Shown one piece after another: positions 34,970 through 48,249 of a stretch of 64,000 nt of DNA. The translations under genes and the position numbers were made by a program. The stretch comes from Sipunculus nudus. Its lineage: Eukaryota; Annelida; Sipuncula; Golfingiida; Sipunculidae. Positions within the stretch are counted from its first letter, which is position 1. Each line of letters starts with the position of its first letter. The stretch spans positions 41,736,714 through 41,800,713 of the forward strand of contig CM049320.1 of NCBI GenBank assembly GCA_026874595.1, read 5' to 3'. The notes beneath the pieces were generated by a model. The model searched no databases. It worked only from the letters and a program-made list of their open reading frames with translations, and was not told the origin of the DNA.

Positions 34970-37900
34970 GTTTAATGTAGATCCTCCTGGCGTGGGTTGT
35001 TGTTCTGAGTGTAGACCTACACAGTTTATGTAGATCCTCCTGGCGCGGGTTGTTGTTCTCAGTGTAGACCTACACAGTTTAATGTAAATCCTCCTGGCGC
35101 GGGTTGTTGTTCTCAGTGTAAACCTACACAGTTTAATGTAGATCCTCCTGGCGCGGGTTCTTGTTCTCAGTGTAGACCTACACAGTTTAATGTAGATCCT
35201 CCTGGCATGGGTTGTTGTTCTCAGTGTAGACCTACACAGTTTAATGTAGATCCTCCTGGCGCGGGTTGTTGTTCTGAGTGTAGACCTACACAGTTTGATG
35301 TAGATCCTCCTGGCGTGGGTTGTTGTTCTGAGTGTAGACCTACACAGTTTAATGTAGATCCTCCTGGCGTGGGTTGTTGTTCTGAGTGTAGACCTACACA
35401 GTTTTATGTAGATCCTCCTGGCGCGGGTTGTTGTTCTGAGTGGAGGCCTACACAGTTTTATGTAGATCCTCCTGGCCCGGGTTGTTGTTCTGAGTGTAGA
35501 CCTACACAGTTTAATTGATATCTTCCTGGCGCGGGTAGTTGTTCTGTGTAGGCCTACACAGTTTTATATAGATCCTCCTGGCGCGGGTTGTTGTTCTAAG
35601 TGTAGACCTACACAGTTTAATGTAGATCTTCCTGGCGCGTTTGTTGTTCTGAGTGTAGATCTACACAGTTTAATGTAGATCTTCCTGGCGGGGGTTGTTG
35701 TTCTGAATGTAGACCTACACAGTTTAATGTATATCTTCTGAGTGTAGGCCTACACAGTTTTATGTAGATCCTCCTGGCGCGAGTTGTTGTTCTAAGAGTA
35801 GACCTACACAGTTAAATGTAGATCCTCCTGGCGTGGGTTGTTGTTCTGTGTGTAGACCTACACAGTTTAATTTATATCTTCCTAGCGCGGGTTGTTGTTC
35901 TGATTGTAGATCTACACAGTTTAATGTAGATTTTCCTGGCACGGGTTGTTGTTCTGAGTGTAGATCTACACAGTTTTATGTAGATCCTCCTGGCGCGGAT
36001 TGTTGTTCTAAGTGGAGACCTACACAGTTTGATGTAGATCCTCCTGGCGCGGGTTGTTGTTCTAAGTGTAGACCTACACAGTTTGATGTAGATATTCCTG
36101 GCGCGGGTTGTTGTTCTGAGTGTAGACCTACACAGTTTAATGTATATCTTCTGAGTGTAGGCCTACACAGTTTAATATAGATCTTCCTGGCGCGGGTTGT
36201 TGTTCTGAGTGTAGACCTACACAGTTTATGTAGATCCTCCTGGCGCGGGTTGTTGTTCTCAGTGTAGACCTACACAGTTTAATGTAGATCCTCCTGGCGC
36301 GGGTTGTTGTTCTCAGTGTAAACCTACACAGTTTAATGTAGATCCTCCTGGCGCGGGTTGTTGTTCTGAGTGTAGACCTACACAGTTTTATGTAGATCTT
36401 CCTGGCGCGGGTTGTTGTTCTGAGTGTAGATCTACACAGTTTAATGTAGATCTTCCTGGCGCGGGTTGTTGTTCTGAGTGTAGATCTACACAGTTTAATG
36501 TAGATCCTCCTGGCGCGGGTTGTTGTTCTGAGTGTAGACCTACACAGTTTAATGTAGATCCTCCTGGCGCGGGTTGTTGTTCTCAGTGTAGACCTACACA
36601 GTTTAATGTAGATCCTCCTGGCGTGGGTTGTTGTTCTGAGTGTAGACCTACACAGTTTAAGGTAGATCCTCCTGGCGCGGGTTGTTGTTCTCAGTGTAGA
36701 CCTACACAGTTTTATGTAGATCCTCCTGGCGTGGGTTGTTGTTCTGAGTGTAGGCCTACACAGTTTAATGTAGATCCTCCTGGCGTGGGTTGTTGTTCTG
36801 AGTGTAGACCTACACAGTTTATGTAGATCCTCCTGGCGCGGGTTGTTGTTCTCAGTGTAGACCTACACAGTTTAATGTAAATCCTCCTGGCGCGGGTTGT
36901 TGTTCTCAGTGTAAACCTACACAGTTTAATGTAGATCCTCCTGGCGCGGGTTCTTGTTCTCAGTGTAGACCTACACAGTTTAATGTAGATCCTCCTGGCA
37001 TGGGTTGTTGTTCTCAGTGTAGACCTACACAGTTTAATGTAGATCCTCCTGGCGCGGGTTGTTGTTCTGAGTGTAGACCTACACAGTTTGATGTAGATCC
37101 TCCTGGCGTGGGTTGTTGTTCTGAGTGTAGACCTACACAGTTTAATGTAGATCCTCCTGGCGTGGGTTGTTGTTCTGAGTGTAGACCTACACAGTTTTAT
37201 GTAGATCCTCCTGGCGCGGGTTGTTGTTCTGAGTGGAGGCCTACACAGTTTTATGTAGATCCTCCTGGCCCGGGTTGTTGTTCTGAGTGTAGACCTACAC
37301 AGTTTAATTGATATCTTCCTGGCGCGGGTAGTTGTTCTGTGTAGGCCTACACAGTTTTATATAGATCCTCCTGGCGCGGGTTGTTGTTCTAAGTGTAGAC
37401 CTACACAGTTTAATGTAGATCTTCCTGGCGCGTTTGTTGTTCTGAGTGTAGATCTACACAGTTTAATGTAGATCTTCCTGGCGGGGGTTGTTGTTCTGAA
37501 TGTAGACCTACACAGTTTAATGTATATCTTCTGAGTGTAGGCCTACACAGTTTTATGTAGATCCTCCTGGCGCGAGTTGTTGTTCTAAGAGTAGACCTAC
37601 ACAGTTAAATGTAGATCCTCCTGGCGTGGGTTGTTGTTCTGTGTGTAGACCTACACAGTTTAATTTATATCTTCCTAGCGCGGGTTGTTGTTCTGATTGT
37701 AGATCTACACAGTTTAATGTAGATTTTCCTGGCACGGGTTGTTGTTCTGAGTGTAGATCTACACAGTTTTATGTAGATCCTCCTGGCGCGGATTGTTGTT
37801 CTAAGTGGAGACCTACACAGTTTGATGTAGATCCTCCTGGCGCGGGTTGTTGTTCTAAGTGTAGACCTACACAGTTTGATGTAGATATTCCTGGCGCGGG

Positions 37901-38500
37901 TTGTTGTTCTGAGTGTAGACCTACACAGTTTAATGTATATCTTCTGAGTGTAGGCCTACACAGTTTAATATAGATCTTCCTGGCGCGGGTTGTTGTTCTG
38001 AGTGTAGACCTACACAGTTTATGTAGATCCTCCTGGCGCGGGTTGTTGTTCTCAGTGTAGACCTACACAGTTTAATGTAGATCCTCCTGGCGCGGGTTGT
38101 TGTTCTCAGTGTAAACCTACACAGTTTAATGTAGATCCTCCTGGCGCGGGTTGTTGTTCTGAGTGTAGACCTACACAGTTTTATGTAGATCTTCCTGGCG
38201 CGGGTTGTTGTTCTGAGTGTAGATCTACACAGTTTAATGTAGATCTTCCTGGCGCGGGTTGTTGTTCTGAGTGTAGATCTACACAGTTTAATGTAGATCC
38301 TCCTGGCGCGGGTTGTTGTTCTGAGTGTAGACCTACACAGTTTAATGTAGATCCTCCTGGCGCGGGTTGTTGTTCTCAGTGTAGACCTACACAGTTTAAT
38401 GTAGATCCTCCTGGCGTGGGTTGTTGTTCTGAGTGTAGACCTACACAGTTTAAGGTAGATCCTCCTGGCGCGGGTTGTTGTTCTCAGTGTAGACCTACAC
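34970..38500. repeat. Pair of about 1793-bp higher-order units
   Basis: Markers such as aatgtaaatcc (35081 and 36874), ggcatgggt (35205 and 36998) and ctaagagtag (35791 and 37584) recur at an offset of 1793. The order departs near 36690/38483. The ggcatgggt monomer gives the only two in-frame ATG codons found in the array. Confidence 0.8.
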
Positions 38501-38699
38501 AGTTTAATGTAGATCCTCCTGGCGTGGGTTGTTGTTCTAAGTGTAGACCTACACAGTTTAATGTAGATCCTCCTGGCGCGGGTTGTTGTTCTGAGTGTAG
38601 ACCTACACAGTTTAATGTAGATCCTCCTGGCGCGGGTTGTTGTTCTCAGTGTAAACCTACACAGTTTAATGTAGATCCTCCTGGCGCGGGTTGTTGTTC

Positions 38700-41600
38700 T
38701 GAGTGTAGACCTACACAGTTTAATGTAGATCCTCCTGGCGCGGGTTGTTGTTCTGAGTGTAGGCCTACACAGTTTAATGTAGATCCTCCTGGCGTGGGTT
38801 GTTGTTCTGAGTGTAGACCTACACAGTTTAAGGTAGATCCTCCTGGCGCGGGTTGTTGTTCTGAGTGTAGACCTACACAGTTTAATGTAGATCCTCCTGG
38901 CGTGGGTTGTTGTTCTAAGTGTAGACCTACACAGTTTAATGTAGATCTTCCTGGCGCGTTTGTTGTTCTGAGTGTAGATCTACACAGTTTAATGTAGATC
39001 TTCCTGGCGGGGGTTGTTGTTCTGAATGTAGACCTACACAGTTTAATGTATATCTTCTGAGTGTAGGCCTACACAGTTTTATGTAGATCCTCCTGGCGCG
39101 AGTTGTTGTTCTAAGAGTAGACCTACACAGTTAAATGTAGATCCTCCTGGCGTGGGTTGTTGTTCTGTGTGTAGACCTACACAGTTTAATTTATATCTTC
39201 CTAGCGCGGGTTGTTGTTCTGATTGTAGATCTACACAGTTTAATGTAGATTTTCCTGGCACGGGTTGTTGTTCTGAGTGTAGATCTACACAGTTTTATGT
39301 AGATCCTCCTGGCGCGGATTGTTGTTCTAAGTGGAGACCTACACAGTTTGATGTAGATCCTCCTGGCGCGGGTTGTTGTTCTAAGTGTAGACCTACACAG
39401 TTTGATGTAGATATTCCTGGCGCGGATTGTTGTTCTGAGTGTAGACCTACACAGTTTAATGTATATCTTCTGAGTGTAGGCCAACACAGTTTAATATAGA
39501 TCTTCCTGGCGCGGGTTGTTGTTCTGAGTGTAGACCTACACAGTTTATGTAGATCCTCCTGGCGCGGGTTGTTGTTCTCAGTGTAGACCTACACAGTTTA
39601 ATGTAGATCCTCCTGGCGCGGGTTGTTGTTCTCAGTGTAAACCTACACAGTTTAATGTAGATCCTCCTGGCGCGGGTTGTTGTTCTGAGTGTAGACCTAC
39701 ACAGTTTTATGTAGATCTTCCTGGCGCGGGTTGTTGTTCTGAGTGTAGATCTACACAGTTTAATGTAGATCTTCCTGGCGCGGGTTGTTGTTCTGAGTGT
39801 AGATCTACACAGTTTAATGTAGATCCTCCTGGCGCGGGTTGTTGTTCTCAGTGTAGACCTACACAGTTTAATGTAGATCCTCCTGGCGCGGGTTGTTGTT
39901 CTCAGTGTAGACCTACACAGTTTAATGTAGATCCTCCTGGCGCGGGTTGTTGTTCTCAGTGTAAACCTACACAGTTTAATGTAGATCCTCCTGGCGCGGG
40001 TTGTTGTTCTGAGTGTAGACCTACACAGTTTAATGTAGATCCTCCTGGCGCGGGTTGTTGTTCTCAGTGTAAACCTACACAGTTTAATGTAGATCCTCCT
40101 GGCGCGGGTTGTTGTTCTGAGTGTAGACCTACACAGTTTAATGTAGATCCCCCTGGCGCGGGTTGTTGTTCTGAGTGTAGGCCTACACAGTTTAATGTAG
40201 ATCCTCCTGGCGTGGGTTTGTTGTTCTGAGTGTAGACCTACACAGTTTAAGGTAGATCCTCCTGGCGGGGGTTGTTGTTCTGAGTGTAGACCTACACAGT
40301 TTAATGTAGATCCTCCTGGCGTGGGTTGTTGTTCTGAGTGTAGACCTACACAGTTTAATGTAGATCCTCCTGGCGCGGGTTGTTGTTCTAAGAGTAGACC
40401 TACACAGTTAAATGTAGATCCTCCTGGCGTGGGTTGTTGTTCTGTGTGTAGACCTACACAGTTTAATTTATATCTTCCTAGCGCGGGTTGTTGTTCTGAT
40501 TGTAGATCTACACAGTTTAATGTAGATTTTCCTGGCGCGGGTTGTTGTTCTGAGTGTAGATCTACACAGTTTTATGTAGATCCTCCTGGCGCGGATTGTT
40601 GTTCTAAGTGGAGACCTACACAGTTTGATGTAGATCCTCCTGGCGCGGGTTGTTGTTCTAAGTGTAGACCTACACAGTTTGATGTAGATATTCCTGGCGC
40701 GGGTTGTTGTTCTGAGTGTAGACCTACACAGTTTAATGTATATCTTCTGAGTGTAGGCCTACACAGTTTAATATAGATCTTCCTGGCGCGGGTTGTTGTT
40801 CTGAGTGAAGACCTACACAGTTTATGTAGATCCTCCTGGCGCGGGTTGTTGTTCTGAGTGTAGACCTACACAGTTTTATGTAGATCTTCCTGGCGCGGGT
40901 TGTTGTTCTGAGTGTAGATCTACACAGTTTAATGTAGATCTTCCTGGCGCGGGTTGTTGTTCTGAGTGTAGATCTACACAGTTTAATGTAGATCCTCCTG
41001 GCGCGGGTTGTTGTTCTGAGTGTAGACCTACACAGTTTAATGTAGATCCTCCTGGCGCGGGTTGTTGTTCTCAGTGTAGACCTACACAGTTTAATGTAGA
41101 TCCTCCTGGCGTGGGTTGTTGTTCTTAGTGTAGACCTACACAGTTTAATGTAGATCCTCCTGGCGCGGGTTGTTGTTCTGAGTGTAGACCTACACAGTTT
41201 AATGTAGATCCTCCTGGCGCGGGTTGTTGTTCTCAGTGTAAACCTACACAGTTTAATGTAGATCCTCCTGGCGCGGGTTGTTGTTCTGAGTGTAGACCTA
41301 CACAGTTTAATGTAGATCCTCCTGGCGCGGGTTGTTGTTCTGAGTGTAGGCCTACACAGTTTAATGTAGATCCTCCTGGCGTGGGTTGTTGTTCTGAGTG
41401 TAGACCTACACAGTTTAAGGTAGATCCTCCTGGCGTGGGTTGTTGTTCTGAGTGTAGACCTACACAGTTTAATGTAGATCCTCCTGGCGTGGGTTGTTGT
41501 TCTGAGTGTAGACCTACACAGTTTAATGTAGATCCTCCTGGCGCGGGTTGTTGTTCTCAGTGTAGACCTACACAGTTTAATGTAGATCCTCCTGGCGCGG

Positions 41601-44600
41601 GTTGTTGTTCTCAGTTTAGACCTACACAGTTTAATGTAGATCCTCCTGGCGCGGGTTGTTGTTCTCAGTGTAAACCTACACAGTTTAATGTAGATCCTCC
41701 TGGCGCGGGTTGTTGTTCTCAGTGTAAACCTACACAGTTTAATGTAGATCCTCCTGGCGCGGGTTGTTGTTCTGATTGTAGACCTACACAGTTTAATGTA
41801 GATCCTCCTGGCGCGGGTTGTTGTTCTGAGTGTAGGCCTACACAGTTTAATGTAGATCCTCCTGGCGTGGGTTGTTGTTCTGAGTGTAGACCTACACAGT
41901 TTAAGGTAGATCCTCCTGGCGCGGGTTGTTGTTCTGAGTGTAGACCTACACAGTTTAATGTAGATCCTCCTGGCGTGGGTTGTTGTTCTAAGTGTAGACC
42001 TACACAGTTTAATGTAGATCTTCCTGGCGCGTTTGTTGTTCTGAGTGTAGATCTACACAGTTTAATGTAGATCTTCCTGGCGGGGGTTGTTGTTCTGAAT
42101 GTAGACCTACACAGTTTAATGTATATCTTCTGAGTGTAGGCCTACACAGTTTTATGTAGATCCTCCTGGCGCGAGTTGTTGTTCTAAGAGTAGACCTACA
42201 CAGTTAAATGTAGATCCTCCTGGCGTGGGTTGTTGTTCTGTGTGTAGACCTACACAGTTTAATTTATATCTTCCTAGCGCGGGTTGTTGTTCTGATTGTA
42301 GATCTACACAGTTTAATGTAGATTTTCCTGGCACGGGTTGTTGTTCTGAGTGTAGATCTACACAGTTTTATGTAGATCCTCCTGGCGCGGATTGTTGTTC
42401 TAAGTGGAGACCTACACAGTTTGATGTAGATCCTCCTGGCGCGGGTTGTTGTTCTAAGTGTAGACCTACACAGTTTGATGTAGATATTCCTGGCGCGGAT
42501 TGTTGTTCTGAGTGTAGACCTACACAGTTTAATGTATATCTTCTGAGTGTAGGCCAACACAGTTTAATATAGATCTTCCTGGCGCGGGTTGTTGTTCTGA
42601 GTGTAGACCTACACAGTTTATGTAGATCCTCCTGGCGCGGGTTGTTGTTCTCAGTGTAGACCTACACAGTTTAATGTAGATCCTCCTGGCGCGGGTTGTT
42701 GTTCTCAGTGTAAACCTACACAGTTTAATGTAGATCCTCCTGGCGCGGGTTGTTGTTCTGAGTGTAGACCTACACAGTTTTATGTAGATCTTCCTGGCGC
42801 GGGTTGTTGTTCTGAGTGTAGATCTACACAGTTTAATGTAGATCTTCCTGGCGCGGGTTGTTGTTCTGAGTGTAGATCTACACAGTTTAATGTAGATCCT
42901 CCTGGCGCGGGTTGTTGTTCTCAGTGTAGACCTACACAGTTTAATGTAGATCCTCCTGGCGCGGGTTGTTGTTCTCAGTGTAGACCTACACAGTTTAATG
43001 TAGATCCTCCTGGCGCGGGTTGTTGTTCTCAGTGTAAACCTACACAGTTTAATGTAGATCCTCCTGGCGCGGGTTGTTGTTCTGAGTGTAGACCTACACA
43101 GTTTAATGTAGATCCTCCTGGCGCGGGTTGTTGTTCTCAGTGTAAACCTACACAGTTTAATGTAGATCCTCCTGGCGCGGGTTGTTGTTCTGAGTGTAGA
43201 CCTACACAGTTTAATGTAGATCCCCCTGGCGCGGGTTGTTGTTCTGAGTGTAGGCCTACACAGTTTAATGTAGATCCTCCTGGCGTGGGTTTGTTGTTCT
43301 GAGTGTAGACCTACACAGTTTAAGGTAGATCCTCCTGGCGGGGGTTGTTGTTCTGAGTGTAGACCTACACAGTTTAATGTAGATCCTCCTGGCGTGGGTT
43401 GTTGTTCTGAGTGTAGACCTACACAGTTTAATGTAGATCCTCCTGGCGCGGGTTGTTGTTCTAAGAGTAGACCTACACAGTTAAATGTAGATCCTCCTGG
43501 CGTGGGTTGTTGTTCTGTGTGTAGACCTACACAGTTTAATTTATATCTTCCTAGCGCGGGTTGTTGTTCTGATTGTAGATCTACACAGTTTAATGTAGAT
43601 TTTCCTGGCGCGGGTTGTTGTTCTGAGTGTAGATCTACACAGTTTTATGTAGATCCTCCTGGCGCGGATTGTTGTTCTAAGTGGAGACCTACACAGTTTG
43701 ATGTAGATCCTCCTGGCGCGGGTTGTTGTTCTAAGTGTAGACCTACACAGTTTGATGTAGATATTCCTGGCGCGGGTTGTTGTTCTGAGTGTAGACCTAC
43801 ACAGTTTAATGTATATCTTCTGAGTGTAGGCCTACACAGTTTAATATAGATCTTCCTGGCGCGGGTTGTTGTTCTGAGTGAAGACCTACACAGTTTATGT
43901 AGATCCTCCTGGCGCGGGTTGTTGTTCTCAGTGTAGACCTACACAGTTTAAAGTAGATCCTCCTGGCGCGGGTTGTTGTTCTCAGTGTAAACCTACACAG
44001 TTTAATGTAGATCCTCCTGGCGCGGGTTGTTGTTCTGAGTGTAGACCTACACAGTTTTATGTAGATCTTCCTGGCGCGGGTTGTTGTTCTGAGTGTAGAT
44101 CTACACAGTTTAATGTAGATCTTCCTGGCGCGGGTTGTTGTTCTGAGTGTAGATCTACACAGTTTAATGTAGATCCTCCTGGCGCGGGTTGTTGTTCTGA
44201 GTGTAGACCTACACAGTTTAATGTAGATCCTCCTGGCGCGGGTTGTTGTTCTCAGTGTAGACCTACACAGTTTAATGTAGATCCTCCTGGCGTGGGTTGT
44301 TGTTCTTAGTGTAGACCTACACAGTTTAATGTAGATCCTCCTGGCGCGGGTTGTTGTTCTGAGTGTAGACCTACACAGTTTAATGTAGATCCTCCTGGCG
44401 CGGGTTGTTGTTCTCAGTGTAAACCTACACAGTTTAATGTAGATCCTCCTGGCGCGGGTTGTTGTTCTGAGTGTAGACCTACACAGTTTAATGTAGATCC
44501 TCCTGGCGCGGGTTGTTGTTCTGAGTGTAGGCCTACACAGTTTAATGTAGATCCTCCTGGCGTGGGTTGTTGTTCTGAGTGTAGACCTACACAGTTTAAG

Positions 44601-44950
44601 GTAGATCCTCCTGGCGTGGGTTGTTGTTCTGAGTGTAGACCTACACAGTTTAATGTAGATCCTCCTGGCGTGGGTTGTTGTTCTGAGTGTAGACCTACAC
44701 AGTTTAATGTAGATCCTCCTGGCGCGGGTTGTTGTTCTCAGTGTAGACCTACACAGTTTAATGTAGATCCTCCTGGCGCGGGTTGTTGTTCTCAGTTTAG
44801 ACCTACACAGTTTAATGTAGATCCTCCTGGCGCGGGTTGTTGTTCTCAGTGTAAACCTACACAGTTTAATGTAGATCCTCCTGGCGCGGGTTGTTGTTCT
44901 CAGTGTAGACCTACACAGTTTAATGTAGATCCTCCTGGCGCGGGTTGTTG
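38700..44950. repeat. Pair of about 3073-bp higher-order units
   Basis: The frame-shifting gcgtgggtttgttg (40212 and 43285), ggccaacacag (39479 and 42552) and gatcccccctgg-type (40148 and 43221) markers recur at 3073. After about 43920 the offset becomes 3181, because the second copy has two extra monomers (108 bp). Confidence 0.8.
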
Positions 44951-45129
44951 TTCTCAGTGTAGACCTACACAGTTTAATGTAGATCCTCCTGGCGCGGGTT
45001 GTTGTTCTCAGTGTAGACCTACACAGTTTAATGTAGATCCTCCTGGCGCGGGTTGTTGTTCTCAGTGTAGACCTACACAGTTTAATGTAGATCCTCCTGG
45101 CGCGGGTTGTTGTTCTGAGTGTAGACCTA

Positions 45130-48100
45130 CACAGTTTAAGGTGGATCCTCCTGGCGTGGGTTGTTGTTCTGAGTCTAGACCTACACAGTTTAATGTAGAT
45201 CCTCCTGGCGTTGGTTGTTGTTCTAAGTGTAGACCTACACAGTTTAATGTAGATCTTCCTGGCGCGTTTGTTGTTCTGAGTGTAGATCTACACAGTTTAA
45301 TGTAGATCTTCCTGGCGGGGGTTGTTGTTCTGAATGTAGACCTACACAGTTTAATGTATATCTTCTGAGTGTAGGCCTACACAGTTTTATGTAGATCCTC
45401 CTGGCGCGAGTTGTTGTTCTAAGAGTAGACCTACACAGTTAAATGTAGATCCTCCTGGCGTGGGTTGTTGTTCTGTGTGTAGACCTACACAGTTTAATTT
45501 ATATCTTCCTAGCGCGGGTTGTTGTTCTGATTGTAGATCTACACAGTTTAATGTAGATTTTCCTGGCACGGGTTGTTGTTCTGAGTGTAGATCTACACAG
45601 TTTTATGTAGATCCTCCTGGCGCGGATTGTTGTTCGAAGTGGAGACCTACACAGTTTGATGTAGATCCTCCTGGCGCGGGTTGTTGTTCTAAGTGTAGAC
45701 CTACACAGTTTGATGTAGATATTCCTGGCGCGGGTTGTTGTTCTGAGTGTAGACCTACACAGTTTAATGTATATCTTCTGAGTGTAGGCCTACACAGTTT
45801 AATATAGATCTTCCTGGCGCGGGTTGTTGTTCTGAGTGTAGACCTACACAGTTTATGTAGATCCTCCTGGCGCGGGTTGTTGTTCTCAGTGTAGACCTAC
45901 ACAGTTTAATGTAGATCCTCCTGGCGCGGGTTGTTGTTCTCAGTGTAAACCTACACAGTTTAATGTAGATCCTCCTGGCGCGGGTTGTTGTTCTGAGTGT
46001 AGACCTACACAGTTTAATTGATATCTTCCTGGCGCGGGTAGTTGTTCTGTGTGGGCCTACACAGTTTTATATATATCCTCCTGGCGCGGGTTGTTGTTCT
46101 CAGTTTAGACCTACACAGTTTAATGTAGATCCTCCTGGCGCGGGTTGTTGTTCTCAGTGTAAACCTACACAGTTTAATGTAGATCCTCCTGGCGCGGGTT
46201 GTTGTTCTCAGTGTAGACCTACACAGTTTAATGTAGATCCTCCTGGCGTGGGTTGTTGTTCTGAGTGTAGACCTACACAGTTTTATGTAGATCCTCCTGG
46301 CGCGGGTTGTTGTTCTGAGTGTAGGCCTACACAGTTTAATGTAGATCCTCCTGGCGCGGGTTGTTGTTCTGAGTGTAAACCTACACAGTTTAATGTAGAT
46401 CCTCCTGGCGCGGGTTGTTGTTCTCAGTGTAGACCTACACAGTTTAATGTAGATCCTCCTGGCGCGGGTTGTTGTTCTCAGTGTAGACCTACACAGTTTA
46501 ATGTAGATCCTCCTGGCGCGGGTTGTTGTTCTCAGTGTAGACCTACACAGTTTAATGTAGATCCTCCTGGCGCGGGTTGTTGTTCTCAGTGTAGACCTAC
46601 ACAGTTTAATGTAGATCCTCCTGGCGCGGGTTGTTGTTCTGAGTGTAGACCTACACAGTTTAAGGTAGATCCTCCTGGCGTGGGTTGTTGTTCTGAGTCT
46701 AGACCTACACAGTTTAATGTAGATCCTCCTGGCGTGGGTTGTTGTTCTAAGTGTAGACCTACACAGTTTAATGTAGATCTTCCTGGCGCGTTTGTTGTTC
46801 TGAGTGTAGATCTACACAGTTTAATGTAGATCTTCCTGGCGGGGGTTGTTGTTCTGAATGTAGACCTACACAGTTTAATGTATATCTTCTGAGTGTAGGC
46901 CTACACAGTTTTATGTAGATCCTCCTGGCGCGAGTTGTTGTTCTAAGAGTAGACCTACACAGTTAAATGTAGATCCTCCTGGCGTGGGTTGTTGTTCTGT
47001 GTGTAGACCTACACAGTTTAATTTATATCTTCCTAGCGCGGGTTGTTGTTCTGATTGTAGATCTACACAGTTTAATGTAGATTTTCCTGGCACGGGTTGT
47101 TGTTCTGAGTGTAGATCTACACAGTTTTATGTAGATCCTCCTGGCGCGGATTGTTGTTCTAAGTGGAGACCTACACAGTTTGATGTAGATCCTCCTGGCG
47201 CGGGTTGTTGTTCTAAGTGTAGACCTACACAGTTTGATGTAGGTATTCCTGGCGCGGGTTGTTGTTCTGAGTGTAGACCAACACAGTTTAATGTATATCT
47301 TCTGAGTGTAGGCCTACACAGTTTAATATAGATCTTCCTGGCGCGGGTTGTTGTTCTGAGTGTAGACCTACACAGTTTATGTAGATCCTCCTGGCGCGGG
47401 TTGTTGTTCTCAGTGTAGACCTACACAGTTTAATGTAGATCCTCCTGGCGCGGGTTGTTGTTCTCAGTGTAAACCTACACAGTTTAATGTAGATCCTCCT
47501 GGCGCGGGTTGTTGTTCTGAGTGTAGACCTACACAGTTTAATTGATATCTTCCTGGCGCGGGTAGTTGTTCTGTGTGGGCCTACACAGTTTTATATATAT
47601 CCTCCTGGCGCGGGTTGTTGTTCTAAGTGTAGACCTACACAGTTTAATGTAGATCTTCCTGGCGCGTTTGTTGTTCTGAGTGTAGATCTACACAGTTTAA
47701 TGTAGATCTTCCTGGCGGGGGTTGTTGTTCTGAATGTAGACCTACACAGTTTAATGTATATCTTCTGAGTGTAGGCCTACACAGTTTTATGTAGATCCTC
47801 CTGGCGCGGGTTGTTGTTCTAAGAGTAGACCTACACAGTTAAATGTAGATCCTCCTGGCGTGGGTTGTTGTTCTGTGTGTAGACCTACACAGTTTAATTT
47901 ATATCTTCCTGGCGCGGGTTGTTGTTCTGATTGTAGATCTACACAGTTTAATGTAGATTTTCCTGGCGCGGGTTGTTGTTCTGAGTGTAGATCTACACAG
48001 TTTTATGTAGATCCTCCTGGCGCGGATTGTTGTTCTAAGTGGAGACCTACACAGTTTGATGTAGATCCTCCTGGCGCGGGTTGTTGTTCTAAGTGTAGAC

Positions 48101-48200
48101 CTACACAGTTTGATGTAGATATTCCTGGCGCGGGTTGTTGTTCTGAGTGTAGACCTACACAGTTTAATGTATATCCTCTGAGTGTAGGCCTACACAGTTT
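45130..48200. repeat. Pair of about 1524-bp higher-order units
   Basis: gagtctagacc (45171 and 46695) and tgtgtgggccta (near 46048 and 47572) recur at 1524. A shorter partial repeat (876 bp) follows, from the ctgtgtgtagacc unit at 46995 to the one at 47871. Confidence 0.75.
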
Positions 48201-48249
48201 AATATAGATCTTCCTGGCGCGGGTTGTTGTTCTGAGTGTAGACCTACAC

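Noticed and set aside
25743-48207. Dozens of 60-250-codon 'MGCC...' Cys-rich reading frames as separate protein genes
   Set aside because: The apparent initial Met is a GTG codon in nearly all cases; frames begin and end at 1-bp indel or stop-bearing monomers, and all are phases of one 54-bp repeat.
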